Source of the DNA: Heracleum sosnowskyi
Taxonomy: Eukaryota > Streptophyta > Magnoliopsida > Apiales > Apiaceae
Direction: 5' to 3'
DNA: 64,000 nucleotides
Assembly (NCBI GenBank): GCA_030848705.1
Contig: CM061240.1
Location: forward strand, 129,072,998 to 129,136,997
Both the position numbers and the translations under genes were made by a program. Each line of letters begins with the position of its first letter. Positions within the stretch are counted from its first letter, which is position 1. Below, in pieces: positions 1 through 14,100 of the stretch. The notes under the pieces were generated by a model, which worked only from the letters and a program-made list of their open reading frames with translations, did no database searches and was not told where the DNA came from.

Positions 1-547
1 TTCGACCCGAATAGGTTAAACCGAACCCGAAATTTTGGGGTTTGGATTCGGGTTTGGGTTTGTTTTTTAAACCCGAATTATTTTCGGGTCGGGTTCGGGT
101 TTTGACAATACCGATCCAAACCCGACCCGAAAACCCGAAACCCGTTTCGAACCCGATCCGAACCCGAACCCGAAACCCGAATTAATTTATATATATATAA
201 TATTTTTCTATTATTTTTTTATATATAATTTTAACATATAATAAAATTATATATATGATTTTATATATAATTCTTAACATAAAGTTTTATATATAATTTT
301 TTACATATAATTTTATATATTATTTAATATGTAATTTAAAATATAATTTATATATAATATAATATATATTTTTACTAGTTTTCATTTCGGGTTTCGGGTT
401 ACCCGAAATCCGTTCGGTATCCAACGGGTTCGGGTTCGGGTTTAATATTTCGGATATTTCGGGTTCGGGTTCGGGTCCGGTTAAAAATTTCGGGTTCGGG
501 TTTGGATTTTGTAAAACCCGTTTCGACCGACCCGATTGCCATCCCTA
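1..547. mobile_element. Right end of a CGGGTT-rich DNA transposon-like repeat
   Basis: The stretch has dense variants of CGGGTTCGGGTTT at about 1-180 and again at 385-535, in opposite orientations, around an AT-rich middle (about 181-380) full of TATATAT and ATATAATTT. It ends with TTGCCATCCCTAG near 535-547. The reverse complement, CTAGGGATGGCAA, resembles termini common in plant non-autonomous DNA elements, often grouped with hAT. The left end lies outside the window, so the target duplication cannot be checked. No coding capacity is visible. Confidence 0.5.
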
Positions 548-563
548 GCAAGAAGCATGTGTT

Positions 564-2614
564 GTGTCTGACAAGGAGAACAACAATGTGGTATTGACAG
601 GATACATAAAAGGGAATGTATACATAGTTGACTTCAACTCAACCAATACAGATTCAATTACTTGTCTTTTCAGCAAAGCAAGCAAGGATGACAGTTGGCT
701 ATGGCACAAGAAGCTATCATACTTGAATTTTAGAGTTATGAATGATTTGGTAGTAAAAGATCTTGGTAGAGGTATTCCACAATTGGAGTTTTCCGAGGAT
801 GGCCTATGTGATGCTTGTTAGAAAGGAAAACAAAAGAAGGCATCTTTCAGAAGCAATATTGAATCATCTATTGTTCAACCACTTCAATTACTTCACATGG
901 GCTTGTTTGGACCAGTCAATTTTGCCAATTTCCAAGAAAAAAAATATTGTCTTGTGATTGTGGATTCTAGATTTTCATGGACCTACTTTTTGCACTCCAA
1001 GGATGAGGCAAGTGAAATCATAATCAATCACATCAAGGTTGTAAACAATCATCCTGATCAAAAAGTTAGAAGAATAGAGAGTGACAATGACACTGAGTTC
1101 AAGAATTCTACCCTATGAAGGTTTTGTGAAGAAAATGGGATTGCTCATGAATTTTCTGCAGCAAGGACACCTCGGCAAAATGGTGTGGTGGAAAGGAAAA
1201 ACAGAACCATAATTGAAGCAGCAAGAACAATATTGGAAGAATCAAAGCTGCCAACTTATTTTTGGGCTGAAGCAGTTAACACTGCATGTTTCACTCAGAA
1301 CATTTCTTTGGTTAATCAATCCAAATGAATGACACCTTACCAACTACTCGGAAAAAGAAAAACAACCCTGGAATTTCTTCATGTTTTTGGATGTAAATGT
1401 TTTGTTCTAATGAACCAAGGTGAAAACCTAGGCAAGTTTGAAGCAAAGGCAGATGAAACTATCTTTGTTGGTTATGCAGCAGGGAAATCATACATAGTTT
1501 ATAATCTCAGGATCAACATTGTTATGGAATCTATACATGTTTTTTTTATGATCACAATATTCTAGGACTGTGTGATGAAGGTTTCCATGATACTCTGAGA
1601 TTTGAGAATGAGGTAGAAAATTTGTCTAACTGTGAAAATGATGAAGAAGACCATGATCATGATGAAGAAACATCACCCATAGTGGATGTTCCAACAATGG
1701 ATGAAACTATCAATGACACTGGTGCATCCGTGGACAGACAAACTGGTGCATCCGTGGACAGACAAACTGGTGCATATGTGGATAGACAAAATGGTGCATC
1801 CGTAGACAGTCAAATTGGTGCATCCGTGGACAGACAAACTGGTACATCCATGGACAATCAACCAGAAGCATCCGTTGCAAGTCAAATTGGAACATCAGCT
1901 AACGGTTCAAGATCAACAAACTCAGAGGGAGTTTCTCAAAGGCATCTTATCAGTCAAAATGATCATGAAACAACTTCATCTAGAACAAATCTACCACCTC
2001 AAAGAAAGTGGACTAGGGAACATCCTTTTGATCTGATCATTGGTGATGCAACCACAAGAGTTCAAACAAGAAGAGCAACTCAAGAAGAATGCTTGTACAA
2101 CAGCTTTCTATCTCAAGAGGAACCAAAGAAGGTGGAGGATGCTCTTCTAGCTCCAGACTGGGTTATAGCCATGCAAGAAGAGCTAAATCAGTTTGAAAGA
2201 AACAAAGTATAGAAGCTGGTGCCCAAACCTAAGAACATAGGTGTCATAGGTACAAAGTGTGTATTCAGAAATAAGATTGATGAAAATGACATTGTCACAA
2301 GGAATAAAGTTAGACTGGTTGTTAAAGGCTATTCTCAAGAGGAAAGAATAGACTATGTTGAAACATTTGCCCCTGTTGCTAGATTGGAAGCAATAAGGAT
2401 ATTCCTAGCCTATGCATCCCATGCCAATTTCAAAGTCTATCAAATGGATGTCAAGAGTGCCTTTCTGAATGGGGAAATGGAGGAGGAGGTTTATGTCAGT
2501 CAACCTTCTGGTTTTGAAGATCCAAATTATCCAGAATTTATCTATTTCCTACTCAATGCACTCTATGGTTTGAAACAAGCACCAAGAGCCTGGTTTGAAA
2601 TATGTTGTTCTTGA
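564..2614 (+). pseudogene. Ty1/copia retrotransposon polyprotein remnant (integrase and reverse transcriptase)
   Basis: Conceptual translation gives, in order, a GAG-pre-integrase segment (564-820, with WLWHKKLSYLN), an integrase core (about 897-1320, with RQNGVVERKNRT), the integrase C-terminal region (1329-1560, HVFGCKC), a linker, and the first part of a copia reverse transcriptase (2219-2614, with VYQMDVKSAFLNGEMEEEVY and YGLKQAPRAW). In-frame stops interrupt it near 819, 1116, 1326, 1563 and 2210. The YVDD catalytic motif and RNase H are missing after 2614, and no gag precedes it. It is a dead, truncated copy. The domain order integrase then reverse transcriptase is the copia order. Confidence 0.9.
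1719..1888 (+). repeat. 24-bp minisatellite in the copia linker
   Basis: About seven imperfect copies of a 24-bp unit built around GGTGCATCCGTGGACAGACA encode a repeated octapeptide of the type GASVDRQT. Later copies have diverged (GTSMDNQP, EASVASQI). It sits between the integrase C-terminus and reverse transcriptase of the broken copia copy, a linker that is usually low in conservation. Confidence 0.85.
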
Positions 2615-2619
2615 TGATA

Positions 2620-3545
2620 ACTTAACATATAACACATTTCTGTATAAGTCATTTTGTAACTAACAATGGATGGCATACTTTCAGTAGTATCCGTTGTTGG
2701 GAAGCTTATCCACGGATAAATAATCATGTAACATATTCAATTTTACTCTAGTCTAAGGATTGAAAATATTAAGTACCAAGTCATGTTGACTTTCAGTAGA
2801 TAAGCAGGATAGCTAATTGTAAATAGGTTGTGCTATGTAATTCTGTTTAAGTGAAAATGAATGGCAACAGATGATCAACTTAATGCTATCCACGGATGAT
2901 CAACTCTTTGCTCATCCACAGATGGACATCCACGGATAGTCAAGAACGCTACCAATGGATGAAGATCAAGACTAAAGGTTGATGGTGACTTGACACTGGT
3001 GGAAACACATAGGTTGATAGAGTAAACAAAAAGAATATGGAAGCCAAACACTGGTGAACCTCGAAGAAGAAGAAGAAACATTCCATTTTCATGCAAACAT
3101 AGGAGATGTACAAACAAACTAACTTGTCAAAGGGTACAACATCTCAGTCACATGCATCTGGAATGAAGAAGCAAGCATACTGGACCTAGAAAATAGATAT
3201 AGCTTTTGTCTATAGTATGGCTTGTAAACTTGGGTTTTTATAACCAAGTGTAGCAGTTCTTTGAAAATAGAGAAAACAATTTACATCGTGCTTAGGTTTT
3301 CACTCTAGCATTTTTCTTAAAAGCAAAGAGCTGTAATAACAGCTGTGTATTTGTAACCAAATATCACATATTATTTCTTCAATAATATATCTCATATGGA
3401 TCACAAAACAATCCACCTTAAATTTTTAAAGTATTGTGTTCTTATCTTTATTCTGTTTCTGCAATCTAGTTTATCTGTTCTTACTTTCAAGTTGCAGATA
3501 AGTTATAAAAATCAAGAATTGTATCAACCCCCCTTCTACAATTCT
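2620..3545 (+). mobile_element. LTR-like or 3' flank region of the copia remnant
   Basis: This noncoding stretch follows the truncated reverse transcriptase. It contains several TCCACGGAT or ATCCACAGAT motifs (2708-2720, 2885-2940) and ends near CAACCCCCCTTCTACAATT at about 3526, a motif often found next to copia LTR borders in plants. No second copy is in the window, so I cannot confirm LTR boundaries. The assignment to the same element is inferred from adjacency and the shared motif. Confidence 0.4.
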
Positions 3546-5739
3546 GTAAGTGTGTAACTGGGAATAACAAACTGTCTTATAATTACATATATTATTATGT
3601 CCTCAAGACGATAAGTTTTACACAAAAGTACTGACAAAAGATACAATTCTACTCTTGCAGTCGTACATACTACGTGTCCTCAAAAGCATTTATTACAAAC
3701 TTCCACCCAACTCTTCTAAACAACTTTTCTTTCTAAGTTGTTTTCTCTTTATATACCCTTACAAGAGGGATTTGATATTTCACCTACTTCATTTCTTCCT
3801 GAAAAGTGTCATTAATATAACAAGAATGAGCTATGAAGCTCAACAAACATATATTTTAGAGTATAAGAAAAATGATTTTCAATAAAATCCTTCATAAATT
3901 TTATCAGCATAAAATATGTCAAAGAGATAGAGATTATTTGACAAAATCATAAAATGACCATAATTTAAAATGAGAGAGTTTGTAAACTTAAACATAAACA
4001 TTTCGTTTGATTGAGCGACCTTACTAGGTCTCTTAACCTTATCATGTCCAAATGTTATTTTGATCATCTGTCTTACTATTACCTTTCGGTAATCTTCGTA
4101 ACCACGAAATGGATCCATTCGTCTTTTCAGATGCACTTTAGGCAATCTGTCTTAACCATTACCTTTCGGTAATCTTCGTCATCAATACCCCATAGAATGG
4201 GTTGTTAAACTCAGTCACGTAATTGTCGTTCAACGTGAATTATCTCATTCTTAACTAAAACATAACTACTAGCCAGAACAATTGGCTAGCCACCTCAACA
4301 ACATAATAATAGCCAGCAATCTCAACAACATATTGATTCAATCACTAGTCTGCATCGACTAGCTAGCATATTACAATAATCTTATCATATCATAGCTAAC
4401 GAACAATATTAGATATTAACGCGTATAGACATTTTATAACGAAATAACCGTCTAGTTTGGATAATACTCGATCAATGAGTATCATCACCACCAATGGAAA
4501 TCATAAAAATAATTTACTTGTAAATAACGTAGCTCAATAACATTCAATACGTTCCAACAATTTAAAACAAAACCGATACATAATTGCATTTAAAATAGAA
4601 CAATATATACTTACTGTGCACTGGTTTTAACCTTTACGTCAGCTCAAGCTCTCGATCTTATTAACTTTATTTCCTAAAATTTATGTCTAAAATTCACACC
4701 ATATTATTCCCATATTTAATTACTTATATTCTTAAATTCCTAAATTAATTAACAAATAAACAAATAAATATTTATAGACTTTAAGAACAAAGAAGGGAAA
4801 TAAGCTTTAAAACTACAGGTTGTAAGCTCGTTTCTTCGAACACTTTGAGTTGAACTTCCCCGATAATTCTAAAAACTAACATCAACAATGGTATATATAA
4901 AAACACTATTGAAGTCTTCCTCTAACATTCTCGATATGGTATAGTCAGATGCTACAGTGAACTCAATTATTCCTACATATTGTGATTTCTGTTATCTTAC
5001 TTGATCGATGTGGGTTTGTACTATTGTATTTTCCCTTATATTTTCACTTCCCACATTGACAAGGTACATGAGAAAGTTCCTTGTAACTATTATATAAACT
5101 TGACTTAACATTGCCCTTTGGCTCACACAAATAACTTGGGCATTGAACTCCATGCAAGTTCGTATGATTAAAGTCGTGTCCTTGGCTTAGAATTAAGAGT
5201 TGACAAAGTTAATCCTAGCATGGCTTTGAATTAATCCGGATTTAAATAATAATTCCCAAAGAATGTTTGAATGTGATGCAATGCAAGTAAAATAATCATA
5301 CTTGAAAGCATGCTTTGTGTTTTTACTTTAAGGTGGTACCACATCGATGAGAATTAGAATGAAATTTCCTCTACCATCTCTAAATTGTATCACAAGAAGA
5401 GTTATTGACTCAACTAATGGGTGTGGACTTAAACATGGTTTCACTCATAACCAACCAAGGTTATCTTGTAAGTATAGTAAGTGTAAGTTTCCAACGGTGA
5501 ATGAAAGTTCTAAAAATTTCCATGTGAATGATAATTGAGTTCCTATCATTTGGAAAACCTAGAATGTCCACAAAAGTCCTTTCACAAATTATACAAGCCT
5601 GATTTATGATAGAGTGTGTATACATTTGTTGTCCCACATTACTTGAAGTTAAGTGAGAAATGTTTCATATGTTGGCTTTCACACAACTTGGACCATAACT
5701 TTTACATTCTAGGGGAAGCTTTGGAGTTCTTTCTCCCTC

Positions 5740-5740
<1 letters not shown>

Positions 5741-5812
<72 letters not shown>
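5741..5812. repeat. (TA)n microsatellite
   Basis: An uninterrupted TA dinucleotide run of about 70 bp. It generates a spurious Tyr-Ile repeat ORF that should not be annotated. Confidence 0.97.
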
Positions 5813-5816
<4 letters not shown>

Positions 5817-6062
5817 TTGTTCCATGTCGAAATGATGTAAAAAGGACATTCCTCTCAAATCTATAAAATCCTAGAAGTTTGATAACTTAACCCACAAAGC
5901 GTGAAAATGTCAGTTCACCTTGGTGTCCTGGTGCCTTGGCTCTAACCCGAGTTGCTAGAACTGAAGTTTAATACAACCAATATTGTATCTTTCACCACAA
6001 AAATAATTAAAAGTTTGAATGCAGGGATAACCTGAGTCCTTGGGCTTAAGAGCACTTAAAAG

Positions 6063-6166
6063 TAAACTTTTGTATATAACTAAATTCCTAATTTCATATT
6101 TCTAATAAAGCTAAGTAAGCTTTTGTATATAACTAAATTCCTAATTTCATATTTCTAATAAAGCTG
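6063..6166. repeat. 54-bp tandem duplication
   Basis: Two almost identical copies of a unit beginning CTTTTGTATATAACTAAATT and ending AATAAAGCT lie head to tail, joined by AAGTAAG. No coding content. Confidence 0.85.
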
Positions 6167-7039
6167 GCGAATTTAGATTGAAAGTTTAAGAGTTTCACAT
6201 AAACCAGGCCTCAACAAGTCTTAAAATACTCATTTATATATCTACATTTATATTAAAAAAAGGAAGATGTACAATTTATATATATATATAATATTTTCAG
6301 CTCGATTGATTACAATTGGATGATATCAATCATCAACATACTTATATAAAGGAGAAAACGGGGGCACTAAAGTGGAGCATCTCTAATCGCTTCAATCTAT
6401 TTTTCTAATTTTCTCAAAATTTTAAATTATTCATAATAAATATTCAAAAATATATAAATTGCCTTTAAAATCTTTACTATTTAAGAATACTAAATATACA
6501 CTTTTGCTATACTTGCATTTAAAATCTTTTGAATTCCTTAACATTACTCGTATATAAACTTGATTGATCAAAAAAATTCCCAAACAATATGATCAAAAAA
6601 ATTTCCAAATAATATAAATATAAATATAAATATTTAAGTGTGATGCTAGATTCTAGAAAATAGCTCGTGTCTCGCGTTATTATACTTGTTTATTTTAATA
6701 TACCCAAATGTAGGGGTGTGCACGGTTCAGTGTCGGTTCGGCTCGGTTTTTACCGAAAACCATTACCAAACCGTATATGTCGGTTCGGTTTTTACGTATT
6801 AACTGTAATCGAACCGTCTGAAACGATTTTTTCGATTTGATTAACCGTTTGTCAGTTTCGGTTTTTTTTTTCTAATTAAAAGTATTATACAAATTTAATA
6901 ATATTAAGCTTGAAAAATATTATAACATAAAAAAAAATTTAAATGGTGCAATTTTTATTATAATAAATAATTCAATCTGGCGTTTGCTATGGCCGGTTCA
7001 AACCATAAGTAGGGTTCCAAACTTCCAAATGTGAAATTC

Positions 7040-8168
7040 ATTGTACTCCCCCTCTCTCTCTCTCTCTGTCTCTCCTCTTCCGGCGCCGTTCACCGATTTC
7101 ACTGTATGTATACATACAAGATACATGTATCTATATTTTGAGCTTAATTTTTGCTTGAATGTATTGATTTCCTTTCAATTTTAGCTTAATCTATACGTGT
7201 ATATATATGTGTATGTATTTGTGGTCGTTGTGCTGATAATCAACATTGAGTGTAATTTAAGTGTTTGTGATTGTTTCTACTCGAGCTTAATCGTTGTTTG
7301 TTTGTATTAGGTTCGTTCTATTTTCGATATCGATATCGTAGTATAAGTTATGTAGCTGTGACTATTCTGATTTCGAGCTTAGGTGTTGTTCGATTTTATC
7401 GAGTTTGGTTTATTTTGCGGTGCTTATCTTAAGTATTACTATCGATATTCGAGGCGTGGCAGACACTATGTATTTGTATTATGCTGATTGTGAGCTTAAT
7501 TGTTACTCTATTTCGAGTTTGTTCTTACTTATATTTGTCATCCTTACGCGTTCACGAGCACATTTGTGGTCCTTATGTTGAGTATTAATGTCAAGGCATA
7601 GTAGAAGTTGTGTAGTTGCTACTATTCTGATTTCGAGATTAGTTCTTAGACGATTGTACCAAGTTTGTTTTTAATTTGATTTGCATTTCAGTATCTACGT
7701 CTGGTGGATATGTGTAATTGTGGTTCTTATGTTAAGTGTTAAGATCGAGATTTGAGGTGTGGTAGAAATTGTGTATTTGTTGTATTTGCTAATTGTGAGC
7801 TTAATTGTTACTTTATTTTGATCTTATTTGTACTATGTATTTGCGATCCTTATACGTTAATACAAACATTTGTGGTCCTTGTGTATTAACGTTAAGGCGT
7901 GGGAGAGGTTGTGTCGCGACAATTTTGAAATCATTACTTACGGAGTTAGTGTTTTGAGTTTCTTTTCATTTTGGTTTCTAGTTAAGTCTCTATGAATACA
8001 CACACAGACATGTGGTCATTATGTTGAGTATGAATATCGAGTCGTGGTAGAAGTTATGGAGTCGTGACTATTGATTTTGAACTTAGTTGTTACTTGATTG
8101 GAATGAGATTGGTCTAATTTGATTTGTGGTTTGTTTATACGCATATATTTATTTACACAGAGTTCTGT
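7040..8168 (+). other. NOC3 5' UTR with a long leader intron
   Basis: A CT-rich leader (7048-7078) precedes CACTGTATGT at about 7100, a good donor. The next acceptor is the CAG ending at 8160, eight bases before the NOC3 ATG. The interval is T-rich with no reading frame, as expected for a leader intron of about 1.05 kb. The exact transcription start and donor are inferred. Leader introns of this size in plants often raise expression. Confidence 0.6.
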
Positions 8169-11100
8169 ATGGGGAAGAAAAAGCAGAAGGTAGTGTTGCC
8201 TCCTGAACTTCCGCCAGATGTTCCTGAAGATGAAGTTGAGGTGTCGGATGAGGATTTGGACTTTGTTGCGGAAAATATTCAACACGTTGGATTTCTCAAC
8301 ACTTTAGACACCCAATCAATTACCAGGTTCATATACTTGTAGTAATTTTGTTGGTACTAGCGTATCATTAATATTGTATGATTGTGTTGTGACTTATGCC
8401 TAATATTACGATGAGATAGATGTATGTGAACTTGTTAATTTATTAGACGGAGTATAGCGTTGCAAGTTTTAAGTTTGTTCTATTTTGATGTGAAGGCATG
8501 TAACTCGTGTTGCTGATGTGAAAGAAGATGCCCTAGAGTCTTTATATGAGCAACGATTGAGAAAGAAGTCTTTACTTAAACAAAAAGATGATAATGTGCT
8601 TGAAGTTGATCCGGTAGATGCACTTCCTGTTAAGACTCCCGATGGAAAGATTGTTTTTAGGACAGGTTATTATAATCCAACCTTCAATCTTCTGGTATAC
8701 ATTATTACGAAATTCGGATGTCTGTCTTGTTGTCTGTAAATGAAAGAAATAAACTGTAAACTAGACATGGTCTTTCTTATTTCCTTCCAACTGAAAATTT
8801 TGGTATATTTAACCTCTTTTGGTTTTATATCATTGTAGTACCAAAAGCACGGAAAGTTGCAGATGTAGGTGAAGCTACTAGCGACAATGAAGATAATGTT
8901 GCAGATGAAAGCCTGGTGAGGTTAACCAAGGCAGAAAAACGTGCCAAATTAAAAAAATTAAGGAAAGAAGCAAAAAAACAAGGAAGGGAGGTGACTGAGA
9001 TTGAGGAGGTGAACGAATCCTCCCAAGCCCAAGCTGATGTTCTGGTATGTCCTATATGCAGCCAGCTTGTATGACTAGATTTCCGTAACTTTTTTTCTTC
9101 TCAAAACTTTTCAATTTGTTTGAAATTTGCACTTGAAATGAAGTAAAGTACTAGAAGGCCACTGCTTAAGCATGGGACACATTCATTTTAACTTTTATCA
9201 TGATCATAGCATTGTACTGGAAACAAAAACTTAAAAAATAAATTAGTTAGCAGCTGTATACATTTTAGTGCTTCATTCTACGCTTATGCTATGATGTTGT
9301 CACATGAAGCAGTTGAAATTAAGATACTAGACTATGTTGTGCTATTTCCTTTTGTTATTTGTTCCAAATGCTTGAGATAATAACAATAATGCTAATGCAA
9401 TTTCTGCAAAAACCTAGAATAGGTTTGGGAGCTCCATTAACTTATTAATGTCCTCAGCATCTCACTGTATTAGGAGGCTTCAAGAAAATCCCCTGTAGCA
9501 ATCATCACAGGCACTCTCTTTGAGTTGTGTTCATAAAAGAAACTGCAGAAGATAAGTTATTAATGACTGCACCTTTAATTGATGTAAGCTTAGCCTCTTC
9601 GAAAGGACAATGACATCTTTGTGAGGCCTTTAGGCAGTTTAATGCTATACTACATCTGTTCTACCTTACAAATGGCTGATGTTTGAATTCCAGTCTTATT
9701 ATTCATTCTACCTTGTAAGCTTTATATCATGCAATTTTTTGACAAACACACATGTATGTGACTGATAATTACTGTAATTGTCTTTTACTATTTCTCATAA
9801 ATTTTGGTTATTTGTCCAGGAGGAAGTGAAAAAGGACCTTACAGCTGAAGAAGTAAATGAGAGTAAAAAGTTCAGACTCGCTGAGATTGGAACGGCACTG
9901 CTTACGGATCCAGAAGCCAATATAAAGTCTCTCTCAGAGATGCTACAAATTTCTAAATCCGAGGATCGTGCTATAGTAGCACTCGGTCTAAAATCACTGT
10001 TGGCTGTTTTTAAAGACATTATTCCTGGGTATGAAAGTTTATCGAATTTATCGTAGTTTTCCTTTGTCAAGTTATATTCAATTTCTCTGTGTACAAAATT
10101 GTTGTATGTAATTATTTTTTCATTGGCTTTGTGCACCAGCTACCGTATTAGGCTGCCTACTGAAAAGGAGCAAGCAATGGTCGTTTCAAAGGCTGTTAAA
10201 AAAATGCGTTTTTATGAGTCCACGCTCTTGTCGGTTTACAAGGTTTGATATGGCTCTTTTAATTGTTCAATAGCTGTTGTAAAGTTTATGTAACAGTGTA
10301 ATTATACTTGTCTCTTGTGAAATTACTTTAGTCATGTATAGTACTCATCATTATTCATACTTAAAATTTGGTACTGATTAAGGAAAACAATGCGCTCTTT
10401 TTGGTTTTATCAGTCATACGATTTGCAAGTGTGTGAAGTTTTGGCTGAAGCCTGAATGTGCCCTGAATGTTTAATTGTTTTGAGAATTTTAGAAGCTTAA
10501 TACTATGCAATCTTTTGATAATGTGTTGTAACTTAAGACCTCTAGCTAAAGAGATTGGTGATGCATTTAGTTTATACACGTGAATGTGTGCACACATGTG
10601 TTTGGTGTGGGTTATCAGTTGTGTGGCTTAATGGAAAGGTCCTGTAAAATCTGAGAGCTTTCGAAGTGTTGCTTCCTGACGGGGTGTTTATACTCATTTC
10701 AGCAATATGTTCTTCAATCTCTTTTTTAACTAGACACAAGAAATTTCATTCTTGAAGAAGAAGAATTGTTTTCTGTTATCATAGATAAACTAAAAGCTTG
10801 TATTCCAGTTTTGGTCACAAGTCACTAGAATTTATACTGATTAAATGTTTAATAGTTTTGAAAAATAAGATCATCATCAAATGTATCCATTGCCCATTGA
10901 AGTGTATTTATTGCTAAAAGTCATAATAATGACCTTATAATGATTAGAACTCTCATAAGTAACGCTTTTGATTTAAAAATCCATACGTAGAAACTGAAAA
11001 AATTAAATAATTTTTGCGCTGCGAGGATTGACCATGTCCACCTCTATTAGCATAATAGCATCTTAATTCCATGTATGATTTTCTTAACATAGCTGATGTA

Positions 11101-14100
11101 ATTTGGCAAGTAACCTCCAAAAGGTACAGAAACTTGATAATTTTTTTGGGAATATTTAGGATCAAGTTACAAACATGAAATGTTTCTTTTGGTTACACCT
11201 GCTTATAGTGAATTTAGAGTGATATGTCTACCGATAGAAGTGCCCGGGATGTTGTAATTGCTCCGTGGAGCTTGATGGCACACCTTATTTTAAGTTTCAG
11301 CAACTCCTATATATCTACCCATGTTTTTTTTTACCTTGTATCGATTGATGATTGACTGCTTAAATGTAACTGACTATTACTATTATCCCACTTATATTTG
11401 AGTTCACCTTCTCATTGACTGTCAGGCGTACCTGCTGAAGCTGATTTATCTAGGAGAAAAGCCAGCCTTTCAGCGTGTGGCCATCCGCTGCATTTGTAAT
11501 TTGCTGGAGGCAGTTCCTCACTTTAACTTCCGTGAGAGGTTGTTGGCAATTGTTGTCAAAAACATAAGCTCTGCTGATGATGTTGTGAGGTTGTCCACTA
11601 TCTCCATCCCATTTGTTTTGTAATCATCTATGATTTTAGCCCAACTTCAAGTTCTAAGATCATACATATGCTCATTTTTGTCATATTTTACCTTTGGGGG
11701 ATAGAAAGCTGTGCCGTGCCGCTATTAAATCAGTGTTTACAAATGAGGGAAAGCATGGCGGGGAAGTGACTGTCGAAGCTGTTCGGTCGATTGCTGCCCT
11801 TGTGAAAGCACATGATTGCCAACTGCACCCTGATTCAATTGAGGTATGGAACTTGCAGTTAAATCTCTTCTAGTTTATATTTTGCAGTAGATCATCTCAA
11901 GTCGTAGCTTATATTTTCCAGTAGATCATTATGAGTCGTTAATCCTGCTAGATGTCCTTTTAGTGCTGTCCTGATCCCTCACTTCAAACCCAATTTGGAG
12001 TTCTTACTATTGTTCCGATTTTGCACTTTAAACCCATGTTTGCAAATTTTAATATTGTATGTTGCATTATTCTCTACATAGATTCTCAGTCGAAGGTGAT
12101 GGCCTGAAGTCATCACTAGTTTGGTAGCGTATGGTCATTCATAACCTATAGAGTATGGTAAATACTAAGAAGTATACTATATGCAGGAACTCAGTGTTAG
12201 AGTTAACCGATCAAGACTAGGATCTCGAGCTCGTCTAATGTAGATATCTTATTGTTTTCATTTCTAAATACGAAAATTTATTCATGCTTATGTTGGCAAA
12301 TGAATACTGGTTCTGTTTCTACATGCCTTCATAAAAGGTAAAACGAGGTCTGTGAACTTTGCTATAAAATCACCAAAATGCATGATCTTAGAACTCTTAT
12401 GTAGTGCTTCTTATCTATCTCTCATTTGAAAGTAATGTCAACGTTTAACTTTTTCCTCATGTAAAGCTTAGTTCCTAAATTATCTTATATCCACACCTAG
12501 ATGTTTGATATTATCGTTCTGCAAGTATAGAAGATGAAGATTTATCAGCAACTTACATCTGATTTGCTCCACTAGAGGGTCTTTCGAGTGAAATTCTAGC
12601 TCTACTGTTTGACTCGATATAGAAATGTGTGTTGTATAGTTTTTTGGTTTGCATCTGATTTTCGATACTTTTGCAGGTTTTTATGTCTTTAGTATTTGAT
12701 GAGGACCTTGGCCGGGCCCAAAAAGCAACTGTAGATAAGAGGACCAAAAGTAAGAAATTTAAAAAAAGAAAGAACCAAGAGGAGCAGCCAAGTCAGTTAC
12801 CCAATAATGATAAAAAGAAAGCTAGGAAAGAAATGATATCAAGAACACAAGAGGAGGTGATCGCCTTCACATGAAAATCTGCATTGCCTGTTTTTTTCCC
12901 ACCATCGACACCAGTTTGACCCCATATTATGCAGGTTGATGCTGACTATAAAGCTGCTTCATTTGCTCAAGATATTGCGGAGCGCCGAAGAATGCAAACA
13001 GAGACTCTTTCTGCTGTATTTGAAATTTATTTTCGTATATTGAAGCATACCTTTCAGACAAGGTTTGTCCATATCTTTTTTTATGTAATATGAGTAGTCG
13101 TCGAGATTTGGTTCTGACATTCAAATTTGAAAATGGTGCATAGCACTGTAGTATGTATTCACATGTTTCCTTAACAAGTCAAATAATATGCATAGTACTG
13201 CAGTATGTATTGACGTTTTTCCTCTTTTGTTATATTGTTCCACAGAACAGACGCCAGTTCAGTTGCTTCGTCAGGGGGACACCCACTTCTCGTTTCATGT
13301 TTAAACGGAATTGGGAAATTTTCACATCTAGTTGATTTAGATTTCATGGCTGATCTTATGAGCTACCTTGGAAAACTAGCTAGAGGTAGCAGTGATGTCA
13401 ATGGATCTCCTGAAAGTAGTTTAGGAGGATGTTTGACTGTGTCTGAACGCCTCCAGTGTTGCATCGTTGCTTTCAAAGTGATGAAGAGCAACCTTGATGC
13501 CTTAAATATTGATTTGCAGGACTTTTATGCACAACTTTACCAACTAATACTAGAATACAGGCCTGGGAGGTAACTGCATTAGCTGCACTATTATGCTATT
13601 TAATAATGAAATTTTCATAATGTGATGCCATTTATGCCGCCTTTAAGATATATAGACTGTGATCCATAATCATAGGATTTGGTGGATAAATTTAGCAGAG
13701 TATTTAAATTTTCCAAGTCATGCATATAGCTGACTGCATTTGCAATCCTCTTTACACGCTTGTTAAGATGTAGTTTTCTGCAACATACATTTTAAATCAG
13801 TTGATCACCCTTTTTTTTGTTTAGTGTCAAAGCAAATGGCTATTGTATTTTAAACAAATTTATATGAAGTTAATTGTTAGTCTCTTGTTGTTGGAGTGGA
13901 TAGTTTCAAGCCTTTGAGCAACTTTTTGTCGAGGTACCTTAAAACTTCCGTTTGCCATCATACCCGTGTCAGTCTGTCAGATACGACACAACTACGGTGT
14001 CCTGATCCTTCATGTAGCAAGAGGACGCATCACCTGATAGCAGTACGAATTAGAACAAAATTTAAGGCCTCTATTCAATTTGTTTATTAGGAGCAAAGAC

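Larger units (their letters stand above)
3546..7015. other. Intergenic region without a recognised gene
   Basis: No coding region with family similarity is visible. It holds a duplicated motif ATTACCTTTCGGTAATCTTCGT-like at about 4078 and 4157, a (TA)n microsatellite, a 54-bp tandem duplication near 6063-6166, and a CGGTTCGG-rich patch at about 6713-6860 beginning TAGGGGTGTGCACGG. That patch resembles the end of a degraded non-autonomous DNA element. Short ORFs here (for example 5347-5538) show no family features. Confidence 0.6.

Noticed and set aside
1673..1895. Minus-strand Cys-rich repeat ORFs
   Set aside because: They are the reverse frames of the copia linker minisatellite.
5616..5840. 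ORF with a Tyr-Ile repeat
   Set aside because: It is produced by the (TA)n microsatellite.
6713..7015. Complete transposon starting TAGGGGTGTGCACGG
   Set aside because: Only one end is visible. No inverted partner or target duplication was found before the NOC3 leader.
10361..10597. Minus-strand 78-aa ORF in a NOC3 intron
   Set aside because: No recognisable domain, no splice context, and it lies wholly within an intron of a confident gene.
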